Positions 1 to 5,741 of a DNA stretch of 5,745 bases are shown piece after piece (position 1 is the stretch's first letter; each line of letters begins with the position of its first letter). A program made the position numbers and the translations under genes. The notes beneath the pieces are model-generated. The model saw only the letters and a program-made list of their open reading frames with translations, did no database searches and was not told the DNA's origin. The stretch is taken from assembly GCA_003133265.1 (NCBI GenBank), contig PKWQ01000317.1:1-5745 (forward strand), given 5' to 3'. Source of the stretch: Acetobacteraceae bacterium (lineage in GTDB: Bacteria; Pseudomonadota; Alphaproteobacteria; Acetobacterales; Acetobacteraceae).

Positions 1-32
1 GTTGCAGACGCGCACCGGTGCGCGTCTGCAAC
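1..32. repeat. Perfect 32-bp palindrome at the window edge
   Basis: The first 16 bases, gttgcagacgcgcacc, are followed directly by their exact reverse complement, giving a dyad with 16-bp arms, no mismatch and no spacer. With no loop bases and no T-run after it, it does not look like an intrinsic terminator. It could be a protein-binding dyad or a recombination site. Because it sits exactly at base 1, it could also be a fold-back artefact of assembly at a contig end. The symmetry is seen directly; its role is unknown. Confidence 0.9.
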
Positions 33-200
33 AGCTACTTGGTGGATCAGCAAGCCGGCGCCGGGTGGCTGATGGTCACGCTCGCCGTCCTGCTCTTCGT
101 CGGGTGGCTGGGCACTTTGTTCGTCGGTGGTGATCCGGCGCCGCTCGAAAACGGTGCTGCGCAAGCCGGCGACGAAGAGACCCAAATGAATCGGGTCTGA
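3..200 (+). CDS. Partial unrecognised single-helix membrane protein, C-terminal end
   Basis: The frame is open from the window edge to a TGA at 198-200. It contains one strongly hydrophobic stretch, WLMVTLAVLLFVGWLGTLFV, long enough for one transmembrane helix. A polar acidic tail ending in EETQMNRV follows. A GTG at 18 could be a start giving 60 residues, but it lies inside the 32-bp palindrome and has no convincing ribosome site, so this is more likely the tail of a longer protein cut by the window edge. I do not recognise the family. It is the first of several partial genes on this side of the window, so it may itself be a remnant. Coding status is uncertain. Confidence 0.35.
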   Translation, partial: CRRAPVRVCNSYLVDQQAGAGWLMVTLAVLLFVGWLGTLFVGGDPAPLENGAAQAGDEETQMNRV

Positions 201-201
201 G

Positions 202-351
202 GCACGACCAGTCCTGGATGCGCAACGCCTAGCCCAGATGAAGGACGGTGCCGTGCTGATCAACCTGGCGCGCGGCCATGCCGTGGACATTGAGGTGTTG
301 GTCGATGCGCCGGCTGTCCGCATCCACCTGACCGGCGCACGAACTACGTGA
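202..351 (+). pseudogene. Remnant of a D-isomer-specific 2-hydroxyacid dehydrogenase
   Basis: Reading from 202 in frame gives a peptide containing LDAQRLAQMKDGAVLINLAR, followed by GHAVDIEVLVDA. This is the typical signature of the NAD-binding domain of the D-2-hydroxyacid dehydrogenase family (SerA, glyoxylate/hydroxypyruvate reductase and relatives), where MKxGAxLINxARGxxVD precedes the return to the catalytic domain. Only about 45 residues of a protein normally over 300 long are present. After VDA the match fades (APAVRIHLTGARTT) and a TGA at 349-351 closes the frame, where the family would continue into a GAALDV-type motif. An in-frame TGA at 187-189 closes it upstream. The piece has lost both catalytic and cofactor-binding parts and cannot be functional. 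The family call rests on one strong motif; which dehydrogenase it was cannot be said. Confidence 0.7.
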
Positions 352-372
352 AGTCAGTGCCAGTGTGTTGTG

Positions 373-399
373 GGAACACGGCTGGTGTTCCAATTTTTT
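373..399 (+). terminator. Rho-independent terminator, plus strand
   Basis: GGAACAC (373-379) and GTGTTCC (385-391) form a perfect 7-bp stem around a 5-base loop, GGCTG. They are followed by AA and six T (394-399), the usual layout for an intrinsic terminator reading rightward. It would end transcription coming from the dehydrogenase remnant side, and lies 10 bases short of the convergent nnrS remnant stop. Read on the minus strand the stem is not followed by T residues, so it would not serve nnrS. Confidence 0.7.
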
Positions 400-408
400 G
401 ACGGCTGC

Positions 409-591
409 TCAACCGTCCTTGCCGTCCAACCGGGTGCTCATCAGCCAAGGGATGTAAATCCAGAAGTAAATCAAAAATGCTGCACTCCAGAGCGTTGCGG
501 TCGCGATCAGCGCCGGTGTGTAGAGCGTAGGAACCAGCAGCGGCAGAAAAACCCGCAACAGCGCAGCCACGAATAGGCATTTCAACCGCAT
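409..591 (-). pseudogene. nnrS: C-terminal remnant of NnrS-family heme/copper membrane protein
   Basis: The minus-strand frame gives about 60 residues ending at a TGA (411-409). It holds two hydrophobic segments: one around the LLRVFLPLLVP stretch, and one through LWSAAFLIYFWIYIPWL. It ends in STRLDGKDG. The pattern of a Leu-rich helix with RV, then Y-P-A-L, then LW-AAF-Y, then P-L, ending R-x-DGKxG, matches the last two helices of NnrS proteins, which are polytopic membrane proteins linked to nitric oxide and nitrosative stress. NnrS is normally close to 400 residues, so only the last sixth is here. An ATG at 591-589 is available but is almost certainly an internal codon. The 5' break coincides with the left copy of a 17-bp direct repeat whose other copy is at the right window edge, so the missing N-terminal part may lie beyond 5745. 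The residues MRLKCLF at the break fit the family less well and may mark the joint. Confidence 0.7.
569..589 (+). repeat. Left copy of a 17-bp (20/21) direct repeat
   Basis: The sequence ataggcatttcaaccgc at 573-589 recurs exactly at 5729-5745 in the same orientation. Extended four bases leftward (acga here, acgg at 5725-5728) the match is 20 of 21. A 17-bp exact match in a 5.7-kb window is expected about once in a thousand by chance (about 1.6e7 pairs over 1.7e10 possibilities). This copy lies at the broken 5' edge of the nnrS remnant, as a target duplication or attachment site would. Confidence 0.85.
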
Positions 592-698
592 GACGGATAT
601 CGGCGCGCTTTTCGGGGGGCTCCTGACGGCGCTGTGGTATTGCCGGAAGAAGAATCTGCCATTCTGGCCCCCGGCATTATTCTGGGGCAGACGGATAG
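590..698. other. Unassigned bridge between two gene remnants
   Basis: These 109 bases lie between the left direct repeat and the start of recognisable acetamidase sequence. In plus frame 1 they read through without a stop and contain APDGAVVLPEEESAILAPG, which has natural-looking composition but which I cannot assign to a family. In the acetamidase frame there is a TAG at 696-698. No terminator, promoter or inverted repeat is evident. It may be a further gene scrap or part of the joint formed when the right-hand block arrived. Confidence 0.4.
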
Positions 699-968
699 CT
701 CGTCTGGCCCCGCGGTGAGACCGCGACCGACATCTTCTCGGTGGGCAATGCCCGCCCGCTCGATCAGGCACTCCAGCATGCCACGACGGATATGCTGAAC
801 TGGCTGGTGGCGGACTATGGCTTGTCGGTCAACGGAGCCAGCCACCTGATGGGCCAGGTCGTGCGCTACGACGTCGGGAATGTCTTCAACCCGGCCTACA
901 CGATGGTGTGCCGGATCGCGAAGAAATGGCTTCCGGCCAGGGCAGCGCCTGGCGCGCGAGAGCGATGA
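699..968 (+). pseudogene. C-terminal remnant of an acetamidase/formamidase
   Basis: From 699 the frame reads LVWPRGETATDIFSVGNARP, then LDQALQHATTDMLNWL, DYGLSVNGASHLMGQ, YDVGNVFNPAYTMVC and ending near KKWLP at about 935. This resembles the C-terminal part of the acetamidase/formamidase (FmdA/AmdA) family, enzymes that release ammonia from short amides. I recall PRxETATD, the RPLDQALQHAT helix and the DPAYTMV motif from homologues. About 80 residues are present against 300 or more in a full enzyme, and a TAG at 696-698 closes the frame upstream, so the catalytic N-terminal part is missing. After KKWLP the frame runs on as ARAAPGARER to a TGA at 966-968, which is antisense to the aldolase 3' end and unlikely to be native. 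The remnant therefore looks broken at both ends. Family call fairly good; exact substrate not knowable. Confidence 0.6.
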
Positions 969-1983
969 GCTGATCGACCTCCGCCTGGGTCCCATCGAAG
1001 CGGGTCACCAGGCGAATGACGCCGCCGCGCCGCCGGGCGAAGCGCACGCCCGCACCCGCCAGCGCCTCGATGGCCGGTTCGGGCATGGCGACGAACACGA
1101 GGTTCGCCTCGACCGGCGCGACCAGGCGAGCGCCCGGTAGCGCGGCCAGTTCGCGACCCAACTGCGACGCCAGTGCGTTGGCGTGGGAGGCGAGCCGCAG
1201 GAACAGCCCATCCTCGACATACGCGATGAGCTGCGCGGCGGCGAAGCGCATCTTCGACCAGGTCTGGCCGGCGCGCCGCAAACGGTACGACAAGGGCTCG
1301 ACCAGCGCCGGGTCGAACACGACGATGGCGTCCGCGCCCATGCCTCCGTTCTTGGTGGCGCCGAACGAGAGGATGTCGACCCCCGAGCGCCACGTCATCT
1401 CGGCCGGACTGCATCCCAATGTCACCAGGGCATTGCCGAACCGCGCACCGTCCATGTGGAGACGGATGCCGGCAGAGCGCGCGCAAGCGCCGATGGCGGC
1501 GAGCTCCTCGCGGCTGTACACGGTACCATATTCGCTCGCCTGCGTGATCGAGACGGCGTCCGGCTGCGCTCGGTTGCGGATGCCGCGGTCCGCGCGCGCC
1601 AGCGCTTCCGCCAGCATCGGCGGCTCGAGCTTGTAGCTCTTGCCGGGAAGCGCGATCAGCTTGGCACCGCCGCTGAACGCTTCGGTGGCGCCGCCTTCGG
1701 ACGTGTGGATATGCGCCTCTTCATGGCAGTAGATGGCGCCCCAGGGTCGGGCGCAGCTGGCGAGCGACAACGCGTTGGCTGCGGTGCCGGTGGAAACCGG
1801 AAAGACCGTCACGTCGGTCTCGAAGAGGTCGGAACATTTTTGCTTGAGCAACGCGCTGTATTCGTCGTCGCCATAGGAGGCGGCCGGGCCGTGGTTAGCA
1901 GCCTGCAGCGCACGCAGGATTTCGGGCGTGACTGTGGCCACGTTGTCGCTGCGGAAATTGAGCGAAAGGGCTTTGTCGTTCAT
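886..1983 (-). CDS. Low-specificity L-threonine aldolase (PLP-dependent, fold type I)
   Basis: The enzyme cleaves L-threonine, allo-threonine or other beta-hydroxy-alpha-amino acids to glycine plus an aldehyde in the cytoplasm. The 365-residue product shows the family order: an N-terminal FRSDN (10-14), YGDDEYS (37-43), GTAAN phosphate-binding turn (66-70), His91 in AHIHT (stacks on PLP), HMDGARFGNAL with Asp178 and Arg181, and SFGATKNG with Lys211 as the predicted Schiff-base lysine. IRLVTRFD (323-330) follows, where an Arg is expected to bind the substrate carboxylate. It resembles the Pseudomonas-type enzymes (TWKAG/TWRSG, SKMRF, VEAN blocks). The ATG at 1983-1981 overlaps the permease TGA by 4 nt (ATGA), so it is probably translated by coupling; no strong ribosome site is seen. 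The family is usually about 346 residues; the last 18 or so (PWPEAISSRS onward) read antisense through the acetamidase tail and are probably not native. It could serve a non-threonine hydroxyamino acid. Confidence 0.9.
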   Translation of the reverse strand: MNDKALSLNFRSDNVATVTPEILRALQAANHGPAASYGDDEYSALLKQKCSDLFETDVTVFPVSTGTAANALSLASCARPWGAIYCHEEAHIHTSEGGATEAFSGGAKLIALPGKSYKLEPPMLAEALARADRGIRNRAQPDAVSITQASEYGTVYSREELAAIGACARSAGIRLHMDGARFGNALVTLGCSPAEMTWRSGVDILSFGATKNGGMGADAIVVFDPALVEPLSYRLRRAGQTWSKMRFAAAQLIAYVEDGLFLRLASHANALASQLGRELAALPGARLVAPVEANLVFVAMPEPAIEALAGAGVRFARRRGGVIRLVTRFDGTQAEVDQLIALARQALPWPEAISSRSGTPSCRPG

Positions 1984-3620
1984 AGCATCGAGGCATCCTG
2001 CCGGCGCAGCCGCCGATGCACGAGCAGCAGCGGACCGGCGGTGAAAAGAATCAGGATCGCGGCGGCTGCCGAGGCGGAGCCTGCGCCCTCGCCGCCTTCG
2101 AGGAACTGGTACATCCGCACGGTCATCGTCGACCAGCGGCTGGTATAGAGCACGATCGTGGAACTGAGCTCCGACGCCGCGGTAATCCACACCAGGATCA
2201 TGCCCCCGACGAGGCCGCTCGCCATCAGCGGCACGGTCATCGTGACGAAGGTCCAGAACGGCGAGACGCCGAGATTGATGGATGCCTCCTCCAGGCTCGG
2301 CTCGATCTGGTGCACGATGGCCGATGCCGAGCGGATGCTGAAGGGCAGCTTGCGCACGACGTACGCGATGACCAGGATCAGCCAGCCGCCGGTCAAGGTG
2401 AGAAAGCCGCTGTTGAACGCGATGATCAGCCCGATGGCCAGGACCGTGCCGGACACCGCGAACGGGACCATGCCGATGACGTCGAGCACGCTCGACAGGC
2501 CGCCGCGATGCCGCGTCACGATGTAGCCGATCGGCGCGCCCAGCAGCGTCGCGACTAGGGCCGTGACCGTGGCCAGCATCAGCGTGTTGTAGAGCGGCTG
2601 ATACGAGCCGGCGAGCAGCAGCGAATAGTTGCTGAACCCGAGTTGCCAGGTGAGAACCGGCCCGCGGAACTTGAGAAAGGAAATGAACAACACGGCCAGG
2701 AAAGGGAACAGCGACAGGAGCACCGTGCCCCAGCTGAACGCGGTCGCGACCGCGCGCCAGCCAGGCGACAACGGAAGCAGCGGAGGTATGCTGCGGGCGT
2801 TGGTCGCGAAGCGGCGCCTGTTCAAGTAACGGCGCTGCACCAACAGCACGATCGCTGTGCTGGCGATCAGCAGAACGCTGAGCGCACCGGCAGCGGCCGG
2901 GTTGTTGTCGGCTTCTCCTGCGAACAGCTTGAAGATGTCCACCGCGAGGAACGGGCGATCCTCCGCCAGGACGACGGGAACGCCGAAATTTTCCAGGGCT
3001 TCGATGAACACCAGCAGCGCGCCGGCCAGCACGGCCGGCATGGCCACGGGCAACAGCACCGTGCGGAACGCGTGCATGCGCGATCCGCCGAGATTGCGGG
3101 CCGCTTCCTCGATCGAGATGTCGATAGCCTTGAAGCCCGCCATGGCCGGCATCAGCACATAGGGATAGAGCGTCAGCGAAAAGACGATGGTGATCCCGGT
3201 CAGGCCGTAGATGGAACCGATCGGAATGCCGATGGCGCGCAGACCCGTGGTGATGATCCCGGCATGCCCGAACAGCAGCACCAGCGCATAAGCGGCAACG
3301 AAGGATGGCAGCACCAGCGGCAATGTTGCGAGCGTCAACAGCACCGTCTTGCCGGGCAAGTCGACGCGTGCCAGGCAGAACGCCAGCGGCGTGCCGATCA
3401 GCGCAGCACCCACCGTCGCGAGCGCGGCCGCAATCATGCTGTTGCCGATGCTGTTGACGTAATACTTGCTCGCGAAAATCTGCAAATAATTCGCGAGCGT
3501 CACCGCCCCGGTGCCGTTGACCCTGAGGCTCGCATTCAGCACCAGGCTGAGCGGGTACAGCAGGAACAAGGCGAGAAGGGCCAGCGCGCCGAAGGTGACG
3601 GTGTAGCGGAATCCCTTCAT
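1980..3620 (-). CDS. ABC transporter permease with two fused MetI-type domains
   Basis: This 546-residue inner-membrane protein forms the whole translocation channel of the importer. It has two homologous halves, each with several hydrophobic helices and a cytoplasmic EAA loop that docks onto the ATPase. The first loop is at about 171-191 (EEAARNLGGS, ending LLP). The second is at about 443-464 (LEEASINLGVSP, ending VPL). A basic linker (QRRYLNRRRF, 262-271) separates the halves. This fused FbpB-like layout is typical of Fe(III), 2-aminoethylphosphonate and related importers. Length and helix count look complete, with no internal damage. Its ATG (3620-3618) overlaps the ATPase stop by 4 nt, and its own TGA (1982-1980) overlaps the aldolase ATG in the same way. 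The fold is secure; the transported compound is not shown by this protein. Confidence 0.93.
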   Translation of the reverse strand: MKGFRYTVTFGALALLALFLLYPLSLVLNASLRVNGTGAVTLANYLQIFASKYYVNSIGNSMIAAALATVGAALIGTPLAFCLARVDLPGKTVLLTLATLPLVLPSFVAAYALVLLFGHAGIITTGLRAIGIPIGSIYGLTGITIVFSLTLYPYVLMPAMAGFKAIDISIEEAARNLGGSRMHAFRTVLLPVAMPAVLAGALLVFIEALENFGVPVVLAEDRPFLAVDIFKLFAGEADNNPAAAGALSVLLIASTAIVLLVQRRYLNRRRFATNARSIPPLLPLSPGWRAVATAFSWGTVLLSLFPFLAVLFISFLKFRGPVLTWQLGFSNYSLLLAGSYQPLYNTLMLATVTALVATLLGAPIGYIVTRHRGGLSSVLDVIGMVPFAVSGTVLAIGLIIAFNSGFLTLTGGWLILVIAYVVRKLPFSIRSASAIVHQIEPSLEEASINLGVSPFWTFVTMTVPLMASGLVGGMILVWITAASELSSTIVLYTSRWSTMTVRMYQFLEGGEGAGSASAAAAILILFTAGPLLLVHRRLRRQDASML

Positions 3621-4678
3621 GGCGCGAGATAGGCGATGATCTGCGCCGGATCGTAGGCGAACGCCAGCGCAGTTCCCGCGGCGCCCCCGACCTGATGCCC
3701 GCCAAGCGCCGACACGCGAATCGGCGTGCCGTCCGGCAGCGTCGCATGAAGCCGCTGGATCTGCCCCAGGAATTCACGCAGGACCAGCTTGGCCTGAAGC
3801 AACGGGCCGTCGGAACCCTCCGCCAGGCGCAGGGCTTCCGGCCGGATCGACAGCAGCAGCTTCTGGCCGGCCTCGGCCACCTTGCCGGGCACCGAGATGC
3901 TCGTGCCACAGGTCGCGACTTCGGTTCGCTGGCCGTCGAACGCACCCGCAACGCCGGGCAGCATGTTCGTGCCTCCCAGGAACTCGGCGACGAAGGCGGT
4001 TTGCGGGCGTTGATAGATCTCTTCCGGCGACCCGATCTGCTCGATCTTGCCGGCGCGCAAGATGGCGATGCGGTCGGAGATCGCCAGCGCCTCTTCCTGG
4101 TCATGGGTTACGTAGACTGCCGTGAGGCCAAGCGCTTGCTGCAACTGGCGGATCTCGACGCGCATCTGAGTCCGCAGCTGCGCGTCCAGGTTGGACAAGG
4201 GCTCGTCGAACAGCAGCACGGCCGGTTCGATGACGAGCACGCGGGCGATCGCGACGCGCTGCAACTGGCCGCCGGAAAGCTGGTGCGGCCAGCGGGGCCC
4301 GTAGCCGCCCAGTCGCACCCGCTCGAGCGCCTTCGCCACCCGCGCCGGAATCTCGGCCGGGTTGACCTTGCGAGCGCGCAGTCCGTAGGCGACGTTGCCC
4401 TCGACGGTGAGGTTGGGAAAGATCGCATAGTTCTGGAAGACCATGCCGATGTTCCGCTGATGCGCCGGCAGACTGTCGATGCGCCGGTCGCCGAACCAGA
4501 TGCTGCCGGCTTCGACATCGGCAAAGCCGGCGATCATGCGCAGCAGCGTCGTCTTACCGCAGCCGGACGGTCCGAGCAGCGTGAACAACTTCCCCTCGTC
4601 GACGGTCAGTGAAACGTCGTCGACGGCGCGGACGGTGCCAAAGGTGCGGGTAATCCTGTCGATACGGATCGTCGTCAT
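3617..4678 (-). CDS. ABC transporter ATP-binding protein (FbpC/PotA-like, with TOBE domain)
   Basis: This 353-residue ATPase powers the importer. All nucleotide-binding motifs are intact: Walker A GPSGCGKT (36-43), Q-loop Gln82 in VFQNYAIFP, signature LSGGQ (134-138), Walker B VLLFDEP with Asp158/Glu159, D-loop SNLD (162-165) and switch His192 in VTHDQEEA. After about residue 235 comes a TOBE-type C-terminal domain (GGTNMLPG, LLLSIRPEALRL, LREFLGQIQ), as in the MOI/CUT1/iron subgroup, where it can bind regulators or substrate. The ATG at 4678-4676 is preceded by GGAAG (4692-4688) with 9 nt spacing and follows the binding-protein stop by 18 nt. Its TGA overlaps the permease start as ATGA. Nothing looks damaged. 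Family certain, substrate open. Confidence 0.95.
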   Translation of the reverse strand: MTTIRIDRITRTFGTVRAVDDVSLTVDEGKLFTLLGPSGCGKTTLLRMIAGFADVEAGSIWFGDRRIDSLPAHQRNIGMVFQNYAIFPNLTVEGNVAYGLRARKVNPAEIPARVAKALERVRLGGYGPRWPHQLSGGQLQRVAIARVLVIEPAVLLFDEPLSNLDAQLRTQMRVEIRQLQQALGLTAVYVTHDQEEALAISDRIAILRAGKIEQIGSPEEIYQRPQTAFVAEFLGGTNMLPGVAGAFDGQRTEVATCGTSISVPGKVAEAGQKLLLSIRPEALRLAEGSDGPLLQAKLVLREFLGQIQRLHATLPDGTPIRVSALGGHQVGGAAGTALAFAYDPAQIIAYLAP

Positions 4679-4687
4679 GGGCGACAG

Positions 4688-4692
4688 CTTCC
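4688..4692 (-). promoter_or_regulatory. Ribosome binding site of the ATPase gene
   Basis: GGAAG on the minus strand lies 9 nt before the ATG at 4678-4676, within the 18-nt gap after the binding-protein stop. It supports the chosen start. The next two genes have no comparable site and rely on ATGA overlap. Confidence 0.55.
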
Positions 4693-4696
4693 GATG

Positions 4697-5692
4697 TCAG
4701 CGCGTGTTCTGGATGACGGTCTTGATCCGGGCCAGCGTCGCACTGCGCGCTTCGTCCCACTTCACGTCGTTGTACGGCAGGACCTTGATCTTCGAGAGCG
4801 CCGGCATGCCACCGGGCATGGTGGACAGATCGATGTCCTGCCGGGCCGGCCGGCGGAACGTCGCCTTGAACAGCATCTCCTGCGTCGACTTGCTGGCGAG
4901 GTAGTCGACCAGCGCCTGGCCGGCATCCGCTTCCGGCGCGCCCTTGAGGACGGCTGCACCTTCGGTGAGCGCCACCGTGCCTTCGGTCGGATAGGTCACC
5001 TTCACCGGCGCGCCGTTCTGGGCCCACATATAGCCGGCGTATTCGAGCGAGATGCCGATCGGATATTCACCGCTGCCATTGCCGTCGTACACCAGGGTCG
5101 AACGATTGAGGATCTTGGCGTTGGCGACCAGCGACGATAACTTGTTCCAGGCCGCATTGTTATCGCCCCAGTACGTGAGCAGGCCGGTCGCGGCGGCATA
5201 CGAGAACCCGGAATTCGCCGGGTCGGTGTACGCGATCTTGCCCTTCCATTTCGGGTCCAGCAGATCCTGCCACGTCTTCGGTCCGCTCGCCGGGTCGATC
5301 GCCTTCGTGTTCTGGTTGATGGTGACGACTTGCAGGTTGGTGCCGATCCAGAGATTGTTCGGGTCCCGATACTCGGCTGGAACGGCTTCACGGCCTTTCA
5401 CCGCGTACGGCAGGAAGAACTTCCCATTCTGCTTCAGCAGGGCGGAGCCGACACCCCATATGACATCGGCCTGCGGATTCGCCGCTTCCGACGCGATACG
5501 GCGAAAGAGCACGCCCGACCCGGTGGAGACCACATTCACGGTCATGCCGGTTTCCTTCTTGAAACCCTCGGCGACCAGCTTGTTCACCGTGTCGTCATTC
5601 GCCGAATACAGCACGACGTGGTCGGCCGCCAGCGCCGGTCCGGCGGCGGCCGCCAATGCCAGCACGCCCAGATACAAAGTCATACGTTTCAT
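4697..5692 (-). CDS. Periplasmic substrate-binding protein of the ABC importer
   Basis: This 331-residue protein captures the substrate in the periplasm and delivers it to the permease. A clear Sec signal peptide is present: MKR, a hydrophobic core (LYLGVLALAAAA), then PALA with cleavage predicted after Ala22. There is no lipobox Cys, so it should be soluble. The mature part starts VVLYSANDD and has STGSG (56-60), QADVIWGVG (74-82), a central TWQDLLDPKWKGKIAYTDPA stretch (140-159) with SGFSY next, and YPTEGT further on. This is the layout of the FbpA/AfuA/PhnS-type binding-protein family. True ferric-binding proteins have two adjacent Tyr iron ligands; here the corresponding region reads SLEYAGYMW with Tyr218 and Tyr221 apart, so iron binding is doubtful. 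Phosphonate, sugar-phosphate or another small anion is possible; I assign none. AGGAG 9 nt before the ATG supports the start. It is first in the operon. Confidence 0.92.
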   Translation of the reverse strand: MKRMTLYLGVLALAAAAGPALAADHVVLYSANDDTVNKLVAEGFKKETGMTVNVVSTGSGVLFRRIASEAANPQADVIWGVGSALLKQNGKFFLPYAVKGREAVPAEYRDPNNLWIGTNLQVVTINQNTKAIDPASGPKTWQDLLDPKWKGKIAYTDPANSGFSYAAATGLLTYWGDNNAAWNKLSSLVANAKILNRSTLVYDGNGSGEYPIGISLEYAGYMWAQNGAPVKVTYPTEGTVALTEGAAVLKGAPEADAGQALVDYLASKSTQEMLFKATFRRPARQDIDLSTMPGGMPALSKIKVLPYNDVKWDEARSATLARIKTVIQNTR

Positions 5693-5701
5693 GGTCTCAG
5701 T

Positions 5702-5706
5702 CTCCT
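5702..5706 (-). promoter_or_regulatory. Ribosome binding site of the binding-protein gene
   Basis: AGGAG on the minus strand is followed by 9 nt and then the ATG at 5692-5690. It is the strongest Shine-Dalgarno match in the operon and fits the high output expected for a periplasmic binding protein. Confidence 0.75.
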
Positions 5707-5711
5707 GTCGA

Positions 5712-5741
5712 TATATGTGTGGTTACGGATAGGCATTTCAA
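5712..5741 (-). promoter_or_regulatory. Possible weak sigma-70 promoter of the operon
   Basis: On the minus strand TTGAAA (5741-5736) matches the -35 consensus at five of six bases. A weak AT-rich -10 candidate, CATATA (5717-5712), follows at 18 bp, in an otherwise GC-rich surround. The -35-like hexamer lies wholly inside the right copy of the direct repeat. The -10 matches poorly (3 of 6), so the true promoter may instead lie beyond the window edge. Confidence 0.3.

Noticed and set aside
400..417. Small hairpin GACGG/CCGTC with an 8-base loop at the nnrS stop as a minus-strand terminator
   Set aside because: On the minus strand it is followed by A residues, not T, and the stem is only 5 bp.
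2643..3632. A 329-codon plus-strand open frame opposite the permease, with others at 1183-2148, 3695-4612 and 5052-5732
   Set aside because: Low-complexity composition (Arg, Gln, Gly, His) typical of antisense translation of GC-rich genes; no recognisable domain, and the opposite strand encodes intact proteins.
886..4104. A 1072-codon open frame on the minus strand running through the permease and ATPase region into the aldolase
   Set aside because: Only its last 365 codons are the real aldolase. The rest is Arg/Ala-rich shadow translation of the permease and ATPase, which have clear family motifs in other frames.
3617..5692. Naming the transporter fbpABC or afuABC, an iron importer
   Set aside because: The architecture fits, but the binding protein lacks the adjacent Tyr pair and no Fur box is visible, so gene symbols were withheld.
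590..5728. A classical insertion sequence or transposon
   Set aside because: No transposase, resolvase or integrase frame is present, and no terminal inverted repeats were seen inside the direct repeats.
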